In this document: piece after piece, positions 9,041 to 18,660 of the stretch
Layout: every line of letters starts with the position of its first letter
Numbering within the stretch: position 1 is the first letter of the stretch
Assembly (NCBI GenBank): GCA_020050685.1
Contig: JAGVKG010000053.1
Location: 1 to 63,156, forward strand
DNA length: 63,156 nt
Direction: 5' to 3'
Origin: Candidatus Obscuribacterales bacterium
Lineage (GTDB): Bacteria; Cyanobacteriota; Vampirovibrionia; Obscuribacterales; Obscuribacteraceae
Notes under the pieces: generated by a model
Told to the model about the DNA's origin: nothing
What the model saw: the letters and a program-made list of their open reading frames with translations, nothing else
Databases searched by the model: none
Made by a program: the position numbers and the translations under genes

Positions 9041-12000
9041 CTAAAACGATACTTGCATTGCTGTTTCAGAGCCATCAATATCTTCATCATCACAAACGTC
9101 GTTTGTATCGATAATCGCTTCACCTGTTTCCGATTGCGAATCGGAATGGAAGCCCATTGGCACAAGACCAAAGGTGTTAAAAGTGCCACCTTGCAAGTGT
9201 ATCTCATTTGGTGTTGTTGATGGACCGGCGGTGAAATTCATGGCTCCGCCTTGCAGAGTCAATACAGCTTGATTTGCAGTACTCAGATTTATTGATGGAC
9301 TAGTTGTTGTATTTACTGTAATGGCACCTGTTGTTCCAGTCCCGTTGTTGATTTGGACATTTGTACCCAGAGTAGTCGGAGTAGGTGCCGTTCCGGATGG
9401 CTTCTGGGAAGCCGCCTTCAAATTGGCAGGCAAAACCGTCTGCACGTTTGCAATTGAACCTAGGGCTATGCCACCACCCGTGGAGTTTAGCGATTTGGCC
9501 ACAAATGAATTGCCTGAGCCACCATCTAATTTTTGATTTGCACCGATAAGCAAATTGCCGCCATCTACTTCAAACAAGGCAGCATTACCAATTGTCAAAT
9601 TGGCTGAAGCATAGATTGAGGTGTTGGCACCTATGGAATTGATAACCGTAACATTGCCGGTATCCGAGTTAATGGTTACATCACCGTTAGTTGAGGTGAT
9701 TGTGATTGATCCGGAGGACAAAATGTCGCTTGGCTTTACTATGCCGGGGGGCGTCGGTCCCTTCAGTGTGCCTGCCTTAATTCCCGAGCCCAGTCCCAAA
9801 GTAACCGCGGTGCCTTTTACGGTAACATCGCCGGCATTTGATAATAAGATCGCGCCTGTGCCAAGAGTCACGGCTCCCGCTGTCGATGTCAACTTCATAT
9901 CATTTCGGCTCGACATTCCTGCGGTATTGCTCAAGGTAATGCCACCATTTGCGTCTACAGTAAGGAGTCCGCCGGTTGCGACGTTTATGCCGGAAAATAT
10001 CAGAGCACCCGTACCCAAGGTCAAGGTCAACGGTGTCGTAATATTGACTTTGGTCCCGTTAACCGTTGAATTGTTTGCAATGGAAATTGCCGAGCCTGCC
10101 GGTGCTGTTATCGTTATAGTTGTTCCAGTAATATTTCCTAATGCTGCAGTACCCTGGTATGCCGAAGTAATGGAAACGGTGTTTGGCGCACCGACCGGCA
10201 TCACTGATAGCACCGAATTTAGGATGGTGCCACCGGTTATATTCACGCCGGAACTGTTAATTAGTATATTACCGGTGCCTGTTGACGTGCCAATTTGTCC
10301 GGTCGTGCCCATCGTCAGAATCAAATTGCTACCCCCCTTGGGAGTCATTTGAATTGTTGTAGCCAATATTTTGCCCAAATTGGAAACCGAAGCAAATCCG
10401 CTCATGTTCATTGTTGAATTTCCGGCAGCAGACAAAGTTCCCGTGGCACCAACAGTTAAGCCATTACCAAATAGCAAAGTAGTGCCGGCATTAAATGCCC
10501 ATGTTCCATTTATCGTACTGTTTGTCACTCCTGACAGATCAATCGGCAGCGTTCCGTTAACCGTAATTGTGATTTTGTTGGTATTGTCCGTATCGACCGT
10601 GCTCAGGTTAAAAGACGAAATGTCGGAGGGGAAATCATATGAATTGACGGTTATGCGAGAGTTGCCTCCAGTGGGAGGAGTATTGATTGCTTGCCCGTCT
10701 GCATTCAAGCCGATGGTTTGCTTCTGAGGAGGATTGCCGGGATCGCGAGAAATTGTATATAGCGCCATGGCTGTCGCCGGTGTGATTGTGGTGCGCACTC
10801 CGCTGCCATTGTCCGGACCAATGCCCGTTACCGTTCCACCAACGTTTACGTTATACGCTCCACCAAGAATAGTAATTGTTAATTCGAACTGGTTGAATGG
10901 GGAGCCTCCGGCAACTCTGCTTGCGTTTTTGTTATTAGCAGTGGTTCTGCCATTGGTAATGGCGCCGGTGGTACCATTTATGCCGGCATTCTCGCCTACC
11001 GAGAACATACCACCAGGCAACGCCACAACGCTCTTACGTGTTCGTGTGGTATCAAGATCCACAGGCAGGCTCTGGACAGAATAGGTTTTTATTTCAATCT
11101 TTCCGTTGCGTCCGTTGAATGCACCTTTGCCGAATGAAGCATTGATACTGTTTCCGTTACTCTGTCCGGAAACGACGAGACTGCCCGCCTTGATCACCAA
11201 GTTTCCACCATCACCACTGCGTCCACTCTTGCTGTCGCCGCCACTTATGTCGATATATCCTTTAATAGTTGCATTGCCAATGTTGGATCCGGTGGGGACG
11301 GTGGTGCCTGTTTGCAAGTCGAGGCTACCCCCGTTGCCACCATTGGCTGATCCTTGCGTGCTTCCCCCACCGGCTAATATATTTCCACTAACCCTCAAAA
11401 ATGATTTTGGCGCAAGCACTATGGCACCACCTTTGCCGCCGGTGCCCGTTGTCTTGCTTTGTGTGTTGCCGCCTGAGGCATCAAGGTCACCATTGATGGT
11501 CATAAGACCGCCGGAAGTAAGACTTATTTTGCCGGCATTAGCACCATTGGCGGTTCCAGCGGTAGAACCGCCCTTGGAAATAACGCTGCCGCCCAGCTTG
11601 AGAACACCACCTGCGGTGACAGTTACATTGCCGCCACTGACAGCATTAAGGGCAGAAGAAGTGCTGGCATCGTTAGAGCCGGCAGCATTGATTAGACCGT
11701 TAACTGTTACATCGGAATTTACGCCCTGTAGAGTAACATTGCCAGCACCATTGCCGGTGCCTCCTTGCTTTACGCTCGTGTTTATCAGGCCATTTACGGT
11801 GATACTGCTGTCGGTAACCAAGCTGACCGTGCCTCCATTCAGGCCGGCAGAAGAGGCATCAATTGGTCCATTAACCACAAGAGCCGCATTAACACCAGTT
11901 ACCGGCGTTTTTGCCGATACTCGGCCGCCATAGACAATGCCGTTAAAGATCTGCATCGTGGTTGATATTTCCGGTTCTGCTCCGCTAAGTTGCACATTAC

Positions 12001-15000
12001 CGCCGCCGGTTGCCCCCTTGGTGGTAATGCTGCCGACCTGCACACCGGCTTGTCCAATTAAAGTTACTGCACCACCTGGGCCATTTGCCGAACTGGTATC
12101 AATATTTCCCAGGCTGATGGTGCCTTTGTTTACTGTGCCTGTATGTGCCACGACGGTAACCGCGCCCCCCTGTCCGGTGTATATGCCTGGTTTAGGCGCA
12201 GGTGAAGTGGTGCTTGTATTAATTGCCACGTCAGGAAGCGTCACGCTGCCTCCGGATGGAGACGCTCCGGTAACATTGAAAAGCGTGCTTGTATTTCTGG
12301 TCAGATTTTGATCAGGTGGAGTAAACAAAAAACCGGCCATTAAGGTAAGACTGCCGCCACTGCTTGTTGGTGATGAAAGATTGAGAGTAACTCCGGGATC
12401 AGCAAAAATATTGCCGGATGCAATTACTGCCAAGGATTTACCGTTTGAGTTGACCACCATGCTGGAATTGAGCGTAATGTCGCCACTTGGATTGGTGAGA
12501 GTGCCGCAACCGGACCCGAGTTGACAATCGGGACTAACATTTATTGTCACGGGACCAACTAGGGCGTTGGGATTATCCAGCGAGCATGTATTAACGGTAA
12601 ACTGACTTGAAGTAATTTGTGTGTGCTGCGACAGACTCACTGTCCCGCCTACGGCATTCATTACCGTTCCGGTAGCTCCGCCTTGCATAGTGAAAACACC
12701 ATCAATGTTAAGTTGAGGAAAAGCAATTAAGAAGTTACTGGCATTGAAGATAACTCCATTGGTGGCAGTCACAGTGCCAGTGCCCTCGATCAGAGTAGCC
12801 GCACCAGGCGATCCATTGAAAGTAATGGCACCACTTGTGGCGGTCAAAGCTCCGTCATTGATGGTAACGTGTCCGGATGCTAGTGTGATTGCCGTTCCTG
12901 ATAGCATCGAGTTAATAGAAATGCCATCAAGAGAAGTAAGTCGGACTATTCCGCCTGTAGTTGAATTTCCATGAAATTCTACATCTGCTGACGAGGTGCC
13001 TGTTTGTAATTGTAAATTGGCGGCAGTCACAGGACCATTCACCAGCAGATTGCCCATGGAGCCCATAAGCAATGACCCGGTGACAGTGGAAGGACCTAAT
13101 ATCGGTGTTCCGAGGTCGGCAATTGCCGCGTTTGCCGCGACGACAGTTGTCTCCACGCCGCCGGACGACTTGGCGGCAATTGAAGCATTACCAGTTGTGT
13201 TAACGCCGATGCCACCGGCTGCAACCAAAGGCATGGCAAAATTATTCAGTTGAACCTTGTCTTCCGTACCGGCAAACGACGGTACGTAGACCTTGAACCG
13301 CCCATCAACAATGCCCACTGTCGCTAAATTAAGTGAGGCATTGGTTGTGTTTGGCACGGCCAATGTTTGATCGACAGTGCCGGTATTTGCTTGCACTACT
13401 TTGACCGTGGTTGGTGTGGAGACATACAATTCCGTTCCTTGCGGGTTTACCTGCATCGACAAAATATTGTTTGCTGGTCCGGTCGGCAATGTAATTGTAT
13501 TGAGCAGGGCAAGACTCATAGGATCAATTGCAAATACCTTGCTGCTTGTGTTGTCCGATGCGTATAAGACAGAGCCTGACCCATCCATTGTCGCAGAATT
13601 GAAGTTCGTTGCTCCGGCAATCGGAACAGAAGCACCGAGAGTATTGGTTTGAGTTCTGTATACGTTGACGTTATTGCCATGCGTTACATATAAATTCTGA
13701 CCGTTAGGATCGATAGCCAGAGTTCCTGCCGAAGCAATAGGCACCTGGTGAACAACTTGCTTTGTCGTGCCGTCAATTACAAAAAGAACACCGGAATTAG
13801 TATTAGTTATAGCCATAGCATAAACAAAATTGGTTTTTGGATTTGCCACCATGCCGGTCACCGTGCCGCCAAGATCTATAGTTTGAACCACATTGTTGCC
13901 CTCAACTATGAACAAGAAACCCCGGTTATTACCGGGACTATTGCCGGAGACGAACATCTGACCGGACTTTACACTAAATGCGCCATATGTGAGGTTGCTG
14001 CTTTGCCCCACCTGGAAGCTTGATAGTTGTTGACCTGTTTTTGTATCCAATACAGACGCAACAAAGCCACCCAGTACCAAAACTCTTGAATTGTCCTGGT
14101 TCAATGCCGCTCTTGTGAAACTGTTGGTGAATTTATTAGTAACGTTATTGGCTTTGCCGGAAGCAAGAGTTTGCACTACCTGACCGGTAGTCCCGAAAGC
14201 AAACGATACTTTGCCGCTGACTGTTATGTCTTGGTTCTGGATAATTTTTCCAGTATTTGATTGCAATGTCAGATTAGTTGGAAAGGTAACCGGTGTATCA
14301 ACTACTACATCGTTGTTGCCGTGCAAAACCAATGTTTCAGCTTTGAGCGTATTGGTAATCTGCCGCATGACCACGCCGCCACCATTGGCTTTAATGGTTA
14401 AGCTACCGGCAACGGTTATATTTTGTTTGAGCGGCAAATCAAAATTTCCGGATTCTGTTTCCAATATAAGATTGCCAGGTGCATTTATAGGTACGTTAAA
14501 TTGTATACCTTGCTGATTTTGAATATTTAACACCTGTTGTTTTCCAAACAATCGCAGAGTTCCTGATACGTTTGGATTGGCATTGACAATAATGCTTGGG
14601 TCGTTCGGAAACTCTAGGGCCTGTACAGTAGCGTTTACAGCCGTAAGTACGCCATTGAGTGAAATAGGTCCCGAAGGCACCGCCGAAAGTGTAAACGGTC
14701 CTGAGGCAACAGTGCCTGAAGGTACATTGACAGCGACGGTTGATCCGCTATTGGTTGTGAAATTTGCGCCTGCAATTTGCACATCGCCCGTAGCGGTCAC
14801 TGTATTGGCAATGATAGTGGGAGTTGCGAGTGACATTCCGATGATGTTCATGTTATGTCCGACGACATTTTTTGGCAGAAATATTTGGCCGTGGTCATCA
14901 TTGACAAAGTGTCTATAGGCAAGCAGAGTGATATCACCGTTAACCGTTCCTTGAGCCAAAAACTCCGGACGATTTGGGTTGACAATATTTGCAGCCACGT

Positions 15001-16945
15001 TTATGGAACCCTCATGCTCAGCTGAGGTACCGCTAAATGTAACTTGGGTTCCAGTATAGTTAAGGTTTGAAACACCAGCGGCCATAAATATGTTTCCGGC
15101 AGTAGCGGAAGCTGCTGATGTATTAATTATGCCCACATAGCTAATCGACTTTCCCGCTACCAAGGTGACGTTGCCGCCATTGGTGTTCATATCCCCAGGC
15201 ACAAGCTGTCCATTTCCGACTACTAGGATATTACCCTTACTTGTAGTGCCGATAATTGTGCCGACGTTCGCACTTCCCCAAGTATTGGAAGGGATAAACG
15301 AATTGGCTGATGTCTTTGCTCCTGTCGTTGCATTGAAAACAAGTGGCTGTGCATCAGTAGTTGTTGGTTGCGCGTTAAAGACGGAATAATTGCCACCTTG
15401 AGCACCGGTCGACGAAACATTGGGCAACGCCCAACCTGAAGTTGAGACTCCATCCCCTCCGCCAATTATGGTTATATCGCCGCCATGTCCGCCAGCAAAT
15501 GTTGAATTGGCAGTAACGTTGGCTCTTACCCCTCCCTGGAACATGTCGACATTACCCTTTGTTCCAACCTTGTACGCGATGATGAATATGTTGTTAGCAT
15601 TACCCGTCGAGCTGTTGGTGGAAATATCGGTACTAGAAATTTGAATATCGCCGCCAGTAGTCGAAGCACCGCCTACGGAAATGTCGTTACCATTTTGCGT
15701 GATCGTGACGCCAGCTACGATCATAATGTCACCTAGTCCGCCGGAACTTAGAGTACTCGGACCCGGTAGAAGTCCCATCACGTCGCCTTTTGCTGCAATC
15801 AAAATAGGACCAGGTCCCATATTGCCTGTGATTTGCGCATTACCATTGGGATTCAAGAGCACCGGGTCGCCAGATACATCAAAATTTCCCAATACCAAAT
15901 TATCAGATGGTGCCCATGCCACCACATTGCATGCTTTGGCATTCAATGTGCCTTGAAAATTATCAACATTCAAATTGGCCTTACCGCCACCCGAATTCAA
16001 ATTGACAGCTTTTGCCAGCAATTCACCGCGGGCAATAGACATATCGCTAGTACCGGAGTATTGTGCGTCGCGGAAATTTATCGAGCCATTTAAGGCTTGC
16101 ATACTGCCAGACATATTATTGAATTCAAGGTTGTGCGAAGGCAAAGAATTGACGTTCAAATTTCCCGCCAGAGCCGACATCATTCCAGAATTAGTGATGT
16201 GACCAACGTTCGACATCAGATTCAAATTCTGCGCGCCCTGAAGTGTGCCGGCATTTGTAATCGCTCCACCGGCATTTAAATTTAGATTGCCCGAACTTGA
16301 AACTGCGCCGAAATTTGAAATTGAATTCAATGCATTAAGCGTCAAATCCAAATTGCCATTGTTAAGTCCGTAAAATTCCGGCACCATTGTCGAAATCAAG
16401 GCTCCGGAATTATTCACAATGCTATTTGCAGACATTACTGCGTTAGTCACTGCGCTATTGCTTGAATAAGCAAACAAGCTTCCGTTGTTGATCAAAAATC
16501 CAGTCAAATTCAGTGGAGACTCGGCATTTTGCAAAACGGTGACATTTTGCGGCACCACAAGACATTTAAAGCTATTAGATGAAGCGACAAGACTGCTCAA
16601 CTGGAAAGTTCCACCCACTGCTTGTCCAAGTTCATTGAGCATTAGGCTTTGCTGAGTGCCGGAAACAACCTGGGATAGCGCTGCAAACTGCGCCGGAGTA
16701 ATTGATTGTCCCGCCTGTACTGCCATTGGCGCACCACCAACAAGTATTGAGGCCTCCGTGGCACCATTCAGGTGCTCCGGCATGACCGTCACCGAAGTTC
16801 GTCTCGATGACAGATTCATTGATACAGGAGCTGCTGCGCCTGGTGATTCGTTATGTTCCCAGCACCAACCAGGTGGAATTAAATAAGTAAGAAGAAAAAG
16901 GCACGTGACCACCAACCGCAATGTGCGATTCTCATAGCTATTCAT
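9041..16945 (-). CDS. Giant FHA-like beta-helix surface protein with embedded beta-propeller
   Basis: Secreted protein of 2634 residues. The start at 16945 is fixed by AGGAG upstream and by the signal peptide it begins (MNSYENRTLR, hydrophobic core, PPGWCW). The body is almost entirely Gly/Asn/Thr/Ser/Val repeats of the filamentous-haemagglutinin type (GNLNLNAGGAITNAGT, GGNVTVTAGG), predicting a long right-handed beta-helix. At about residues 930-1240 it switches to six or seven YVTN/NHL-like blades (VLDTKTGQQL, VFAIDPMSLA, YVSTPTTVKVV), a beta-propeller. It then returns to beta-helix. The end is acidic and Asp-rich and shows no autotransporter barrel, LPXTG, PEP-CTERM or T9SS tag. No TpsB-type transporter is nearby. 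Probable role: adhesion or surface structure. It converges with the DUF2252 gene. Confidence 0.8.
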   Translation of the reverse strand: MNSYENRTLRLVVTCLFLLTYLIPPGWCWEHNESPGAAAPVSMNLSSRRTSVTVMPEHLNGATEASILVGGAPMAVQAGQSITPAQFAALSQVVSGTQQSLMLNELGQAVGGTFQLSSLVASSNSFKCLVVPQNVTVLQNAESPLNLTGFLINNGSLFAYSSNSAVTNAVMSANSIVNNSGALISTMVPEFYGLNNGNLDLTLNALNSISNFGAVSSSGNLNLNAGGAITNAGTLQGAQNLNLMSNVGHITNSGMMSALAGNLNVNSLPSHNLEFNNMSGSMQALNGSINFRDAQYSGTSDMSIARGELLAKAVNLNSGGGKANLNVDNFQGTLNAKACNVVAWAPSDNLVLGNFDVSGDPVLLNPNGNAQITGNMGPGPILIAAKGDVMGLLPGPSTLSSGGLGDIMIVAGVTITQNGNDISVGGASTTGGDIQISSTDISTNSSTGNANNIFIIAYKVGTKGNVDMFQGGVRANVTANSTFAGGHGGDITIIGGGDGVSTSGWALPNVSSTGAQGGNYSVFNAQPTTTDAQPLVFNATTGAKTSANSFIPSNTWGSANVGTIIGTTSKGNILVVGNGQLVPGDMNTNGGNVTLVAGKSISYVGIINTSAASATAGNIFMAAGVSNLNYTGTQVTFSGTSAEHEGSINVAANIVNPNRPEFLAQGTVNGDITLLAYRHFVNDDHGQIFLPKNVVGHNMNIIGMSLATPTIIANTVTATGDVQIAGANFTTNSGSTVAVNVPSGTVASGPFTLSAVPSGPISLNGVLTAVNATVQALEFPNDPSIIVNANPNVSGTLRLFGKQQVLNIQNQQGIQFNVPINAPGNLILETESGNFDLPLKQNITVAGSLTIKANGGGVVMRQITNTLKAETLVLHGNNDVVVDTPVTFPTNLTLQSNTGKIIQNQDITVSGKVSFAFGTTGQVVQTLASGKANNVTNKFTNSFTRAALNQDNSRVLVLGGFVASVLDTKTGQQLSSFQVGQSSNLTYGAFSVKSGQMFVSGNSPGNNRGFLFIVEGNNVVQTIDLGGTVTGMVANPKTNFVYAMAITNTNSGVLFVIDGTTKQVVHQVPIASAGTLAIDPNGQNLYVTHGNNVNVYRTQTNTLGASVPIAGATNFNSATMDGSGSVLYASDNTSSKVFAIDPMSLALLNTITLPTGPANNILSMQVNPQGTELYVSTPTTVKVVQANTGTVDQTLAVPNTTNASLNLATVGIVDGRFKVYVPSFAGTEDKVQLNNFAMPLVAAGGIGVNTTGNASIAAKSSGGVETTVVAANAAIADLGTPILGPSTVTGSLLMGSMGNLLVNGPVTAANLQLQTGTSSADVEFHGNSTTGGIVRLTSLDGISINSMLSGTAITLASGHVTINDGALTATSGAITFNGSPGAATLIEGTGTVTATNGVIFNASNFLIAFPQLNIDGVFTMQGGATGTVMNAVGGTVSLSQHTQITSSQFTVNTCSLDNPNALVGPVTINVSPDCQLGSGCGTLTNPSGDITLNSSMVVNSNGKSLAVIASGNIFADPGVTLNLSSPTSSGGSLTLMAGFLFTPPDQNLTRNTSTLFNVTGASPSGGSVTLPDVAINTSTTSPAPKPGIYTGQGGAVTVVAHTGTVNKGTISLGNIDTSSANGPGGAVTLIGQAGVQVGSITTKGATGGGNVQLSGAEPEISTTMQIFNGIVYGGRVSAKTPVTGVNAALVVNGPIDASSAGLNGGTVSLVTDSSITVNGLINTSVKQGGTGNGAGNVTLQGVNSDVTVNGLINAAGSNDASTSSALNAVSGGNVTVTAGGVLKLGGSVISKGGSTAGTANGANAGKISLTSGGLMTINGDLDASGGNTQSKTTGTGGKGGAIVLAPKSFLRVSGNILAGGGSTQGSANGGNGGSLDLQTGTTVPTGSNIGNATIKGYIDISGGDSKSGRSGDGGNLVIKAGSLVVSGQSNGNSINASFGKGAFNGRNGKIEIKTYSVQSLPVDLDTTRTRKSVVALPGGMFSVGENAGINGTTGAITNGRTTANNKNASRVAGGSPFNQFELTITILGGAYNVNVGGTVTGIGPDNGSGVRTTITPATAMALYTISRDPGNPPQKQTIGLNADGQAINTPPTGGNSRITVNSYDFPSDISSFNLSTVDTDNTNKITITVNGTLPIDLSGVTNSTINGTWAFNAGTTLLFGNGLTVGATGTLSAAGNSTMNMSGFASVSNLGKILATTIQMTPKGGSNLILTMGTTGQIGTSTGTGNILINSSGVNITGGTILNSVLSVMPVGAPNTVSITSAYQGTAALGNITGTTITITAPAGSAISIANNSTVNGTKVNITTPLTLTLGTGALIFSGINVATGGLLTVDANGGITLSNTAGMSSRNDMKLTSTAGAVTLGTGAILLSNAGDVTVKGTAVTLGLGSGIKAGTLKGPTPPGIVKPSDILSSGSITITSTNGDVTINSDTGNVTVINSIGANTSIYASANLTIGNAALFEVDGGNLLIGANQKLDGGSGNSFVAKSLNSTGGGIALGSIANVQTVLPANLKAASQKPSGTAPTPTTLGTNVQINNGTGTTGAITVNTTTSPSINLSTANQAVLTLQGGAMNFTAGPSTTPNEIHLQGGTFNTFGLVPMGFHSDSQSETGEAIIDTNDVCDDEDIDGSETAMQVSF

Positions 16946-17555
16946 CGCATCGCTCCTAACTTGTGATTCCAGTAATACGTAGACAAATGCCCAGCACAAA
17001 AGAAACCAACAACAGACGGCTCCAATGGAGCTGCCTGTACTCGTATATTGCGAATGTCATTCCCCCTATATACTTATTGAAATAGCACGGCCGATCTCTA
17101 GATGTCAATAAGTCGTCAACTTCTGTAACGACAAACATTACAATTGCGCAAGAACCGCGCCGAAACTCACTCTTTCTGGGGAGTAAAATGCGAAAACATC
17201 CGATAAAGAACTAATTGGAGGTTTCATGTGAATACGTTGAAAACGGCTACATCACCGCGATTCAAATAACTGATAATCGTTATTGCAGGGACAGAACATT
17301 TACACTAATAACAACAACGCGATGCAATCAACTTCTTACAAAGTTGAACCCACGAACCACAATTGCATTTTGTCTTGCGAAACTTGCAGATGGCACCCTA
17401 TTACCTATACCTACTATTTACGATCTCAATTTATGAGTTATGACTGCTAATTGTGTGGCAAAAGTATGACCTAAAGGTCATAACCCAGCTTCCCGCCTCA
17501 ACGAGATGGCTGATATAGTCGATATAATGGACTAAGTTTAGAATGGGGCACATTA
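16946..17555. other. Long intergenic region between adhesin and antitoxin genes
   Basis: About 610 bases with divergent promoters expected. On the minus strand TTGACA (17108 down to 17103) is followed after 18 bases by TGC-TATTTC, a possible extended -10, which would give the adhesin an untranslated leader of more than 100 bases. On the plus strand TTGGAGG at about 17214 precedes a GTG (17228) that opens only a 13-codon frame. The rest holds the palindrome described separately. A 73-codon frame at 17215-17436 has no ribosome site and is not credited. Confidence 0.5.
17466..17483. promoter_or_regulatory. Palindrome upstream of Phd/VapB-like antitoxin
   Basis: TATGACCT (17466-17473), AA, AGGTCATA (17476-17483) is a perfect 18-base palindrome 72 bases before the antitoxin start. 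A half-site-like TTATGAC lies at 17438-17444. Phd/YefM antitoxins repress their own genes by binding such palindromes, so this is a reasonable operator candidate. Confidence 0.5.
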
Positions 17556-17774
17556 ATGGACATAGACATTCACGCCGCCAAAACAAATCTTTCTCGCTTG
17601 ATTGAAAAGGCCAGCCATGGGGACACGATTGTCATAAGCAAAGCTGGTAAACCTGTGGCAAGGCTGATTGCCTATGAACGGGATCAATTTCCTGTAAAGC
17701 CGGGACTGATGAAGGGGGAAATCTGGATTGCCGACGACTTCGATGCCCCTTTGGAGCTGCTTACTCACGGCTGA
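17556..17774 (+). CDS. Phd/YefM-family (VapB-like) antitoxin without a toxin partner
   Basis: Small protein of 72 residues. The N-terminal half is the Phd/YefM DNA-binding fold (NLSRLIEKASHGDTIVISKAGKPVARL), followed by the toxin-embracing tail typical of VapB partners (GEIWIADDFDAPL). In VapBC loci the tail normally continues to about 80 residues and a PIN-domain toxin follows at once. Here the tail ends abruptly after DAPLELLTHG and the next 700 bases carry a gene on the opposite strand whose stop overlaps this one by 14 bases. The toxin appears lost and the antitoxin tail clipped. It may persist as a regulator or as a shield against related toxins. Its own ribosome site is weak. Confidence 0.75.
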   Translation: MDIDIHAAKTNLSRLIEKASHGDTIVISKAGKPVARLIAYERDQFPVKPGLMKGEIWIADDFDAPLELLTHG

Positions 17775-18465
17775 AGCAAATCAACTTTCCGAACAAGAGC
17801 ATCATGTTGGCCTCGAGAATTTGATTGCTAAACGGCTTATCGGCAATCGTCCAATACACTTTTCCGGATTCCAATTTGCCATTTATCGTCAGCATTGCAG
17901 AATAATTTTTTTCCGCTTTGCTCAATCCAATTGTTTTTGCAGTTGGTACCAAAAACAATTCTATTTTGTCCACTTGCGCTCGCATCACAAGACAGCAAGC
18001 GCCAGAAGATAAGCGGGCTCTGAGATGGGTAACGGTTTCGACCGGTTCACGCAAACCGTTATAACGCACCACTTCGGCAACAACGCTTGGTCTTGTGCAG
18101 GTAATGTAGAGCTCAGTCCAACCGACTTGACCGTTATAACTCAAAGCATAACTGTGCAAAATAGTGTAAATGTGGTTTACCAAATTAGTGGTGGCACGAT
18201 TCAGTCGTGCATCTTCACGCACTTTCCTTCTTTTCACTCCACGTCTATCAGCTAAGTATTCGACAGAATGTTGCGCTAATTGCTTCATCCACTCTTTTTG
18301 TTGAATAGTAAAATTAGTCTGGTAAGAGCCAAGGATCTGATGCGAAAGTTCAGATGCTAAATCTGGGCTCAGCGTCTGGGTTTTCTTAGTGGATTGTTTT
18401 TGCACCTCGTTTGGTAGAACTACTAAATTCTGTTGTCTGAGTTTTACAAGTTTGCTTATAAGCAT
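17761..18465 (-). CDS. Hypothetical protein of 234 residues
   Basis: Not recognised. Start at ATG 18465 with AGGA nine bases upstream; a GTG 15 bases further out is in frame. No signal peptide or membrane span is visible. The N-terminal 90 residues are basic and helical (RRGVKRRKVREDARLNRA). The C-terminal half has alternating hydrophobic residues suggesting beta strands (VGWTELYITC, GACCLVMRAQVDKIELFLV) and three cysteines. It overlaps the antitoxin tail-to-tail by 14 bases. A nucleic-acid-binding role is conceivable from the basic stretch but is not supported further. Confidence 0.55.
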   Translation of the reverse strand: MLISKLVKLRQQNLVVLPNEVQKQSTKKTQTLSPDLASELSHQILGSYQTNFTIQQKEWMKQLAQHSVEYLADRRGVKRRKVREDARLNRATTNLVNHIYTILHSYALSYNGQVGWTELYITCTRPSVVAEVVRYNGLREPVETVTHLRARLSSGACCLVMRAQVDKIELFLVPTAKTIGLSKAEKNYSAMLTINGKLESGKVYWTIADKPFSNQILEANMMLLFGKLICFSRE

Positions 18466-18660
18466 AGGGGAAGTCCTCACTGGGACAAGGGGGGAGTATG
18501 GCGGATTAACAATATAAGCGAGCCAACTGCAAATGTGAATTCACTAAATCGTATGAACGAAATGGCGTATTGAAGCCCGCAAACCGGTGTCATACAAGCG
18601 TCTTCGGGATCACACGAACCCCGTCCAAAAATTTCCAGGCTCAGAATTTCAAATCCGAAC

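Noticed and set aside
9321-16279. Many plus-strand open frames (up to 275 codons) opposite the giant adhesin
   Set aside because: They mirror the Gly/Thr/Asn-rich codons of the adhesin, giving Pro/Val/Ala-rich translations with no ribosome sites or motifs.
17215-17436. 73-codon plus-strand frame
   Set aside because: Its start overlaps the GGAGG site and so has no ribosome site of its own; the translation has no recognisable feature.
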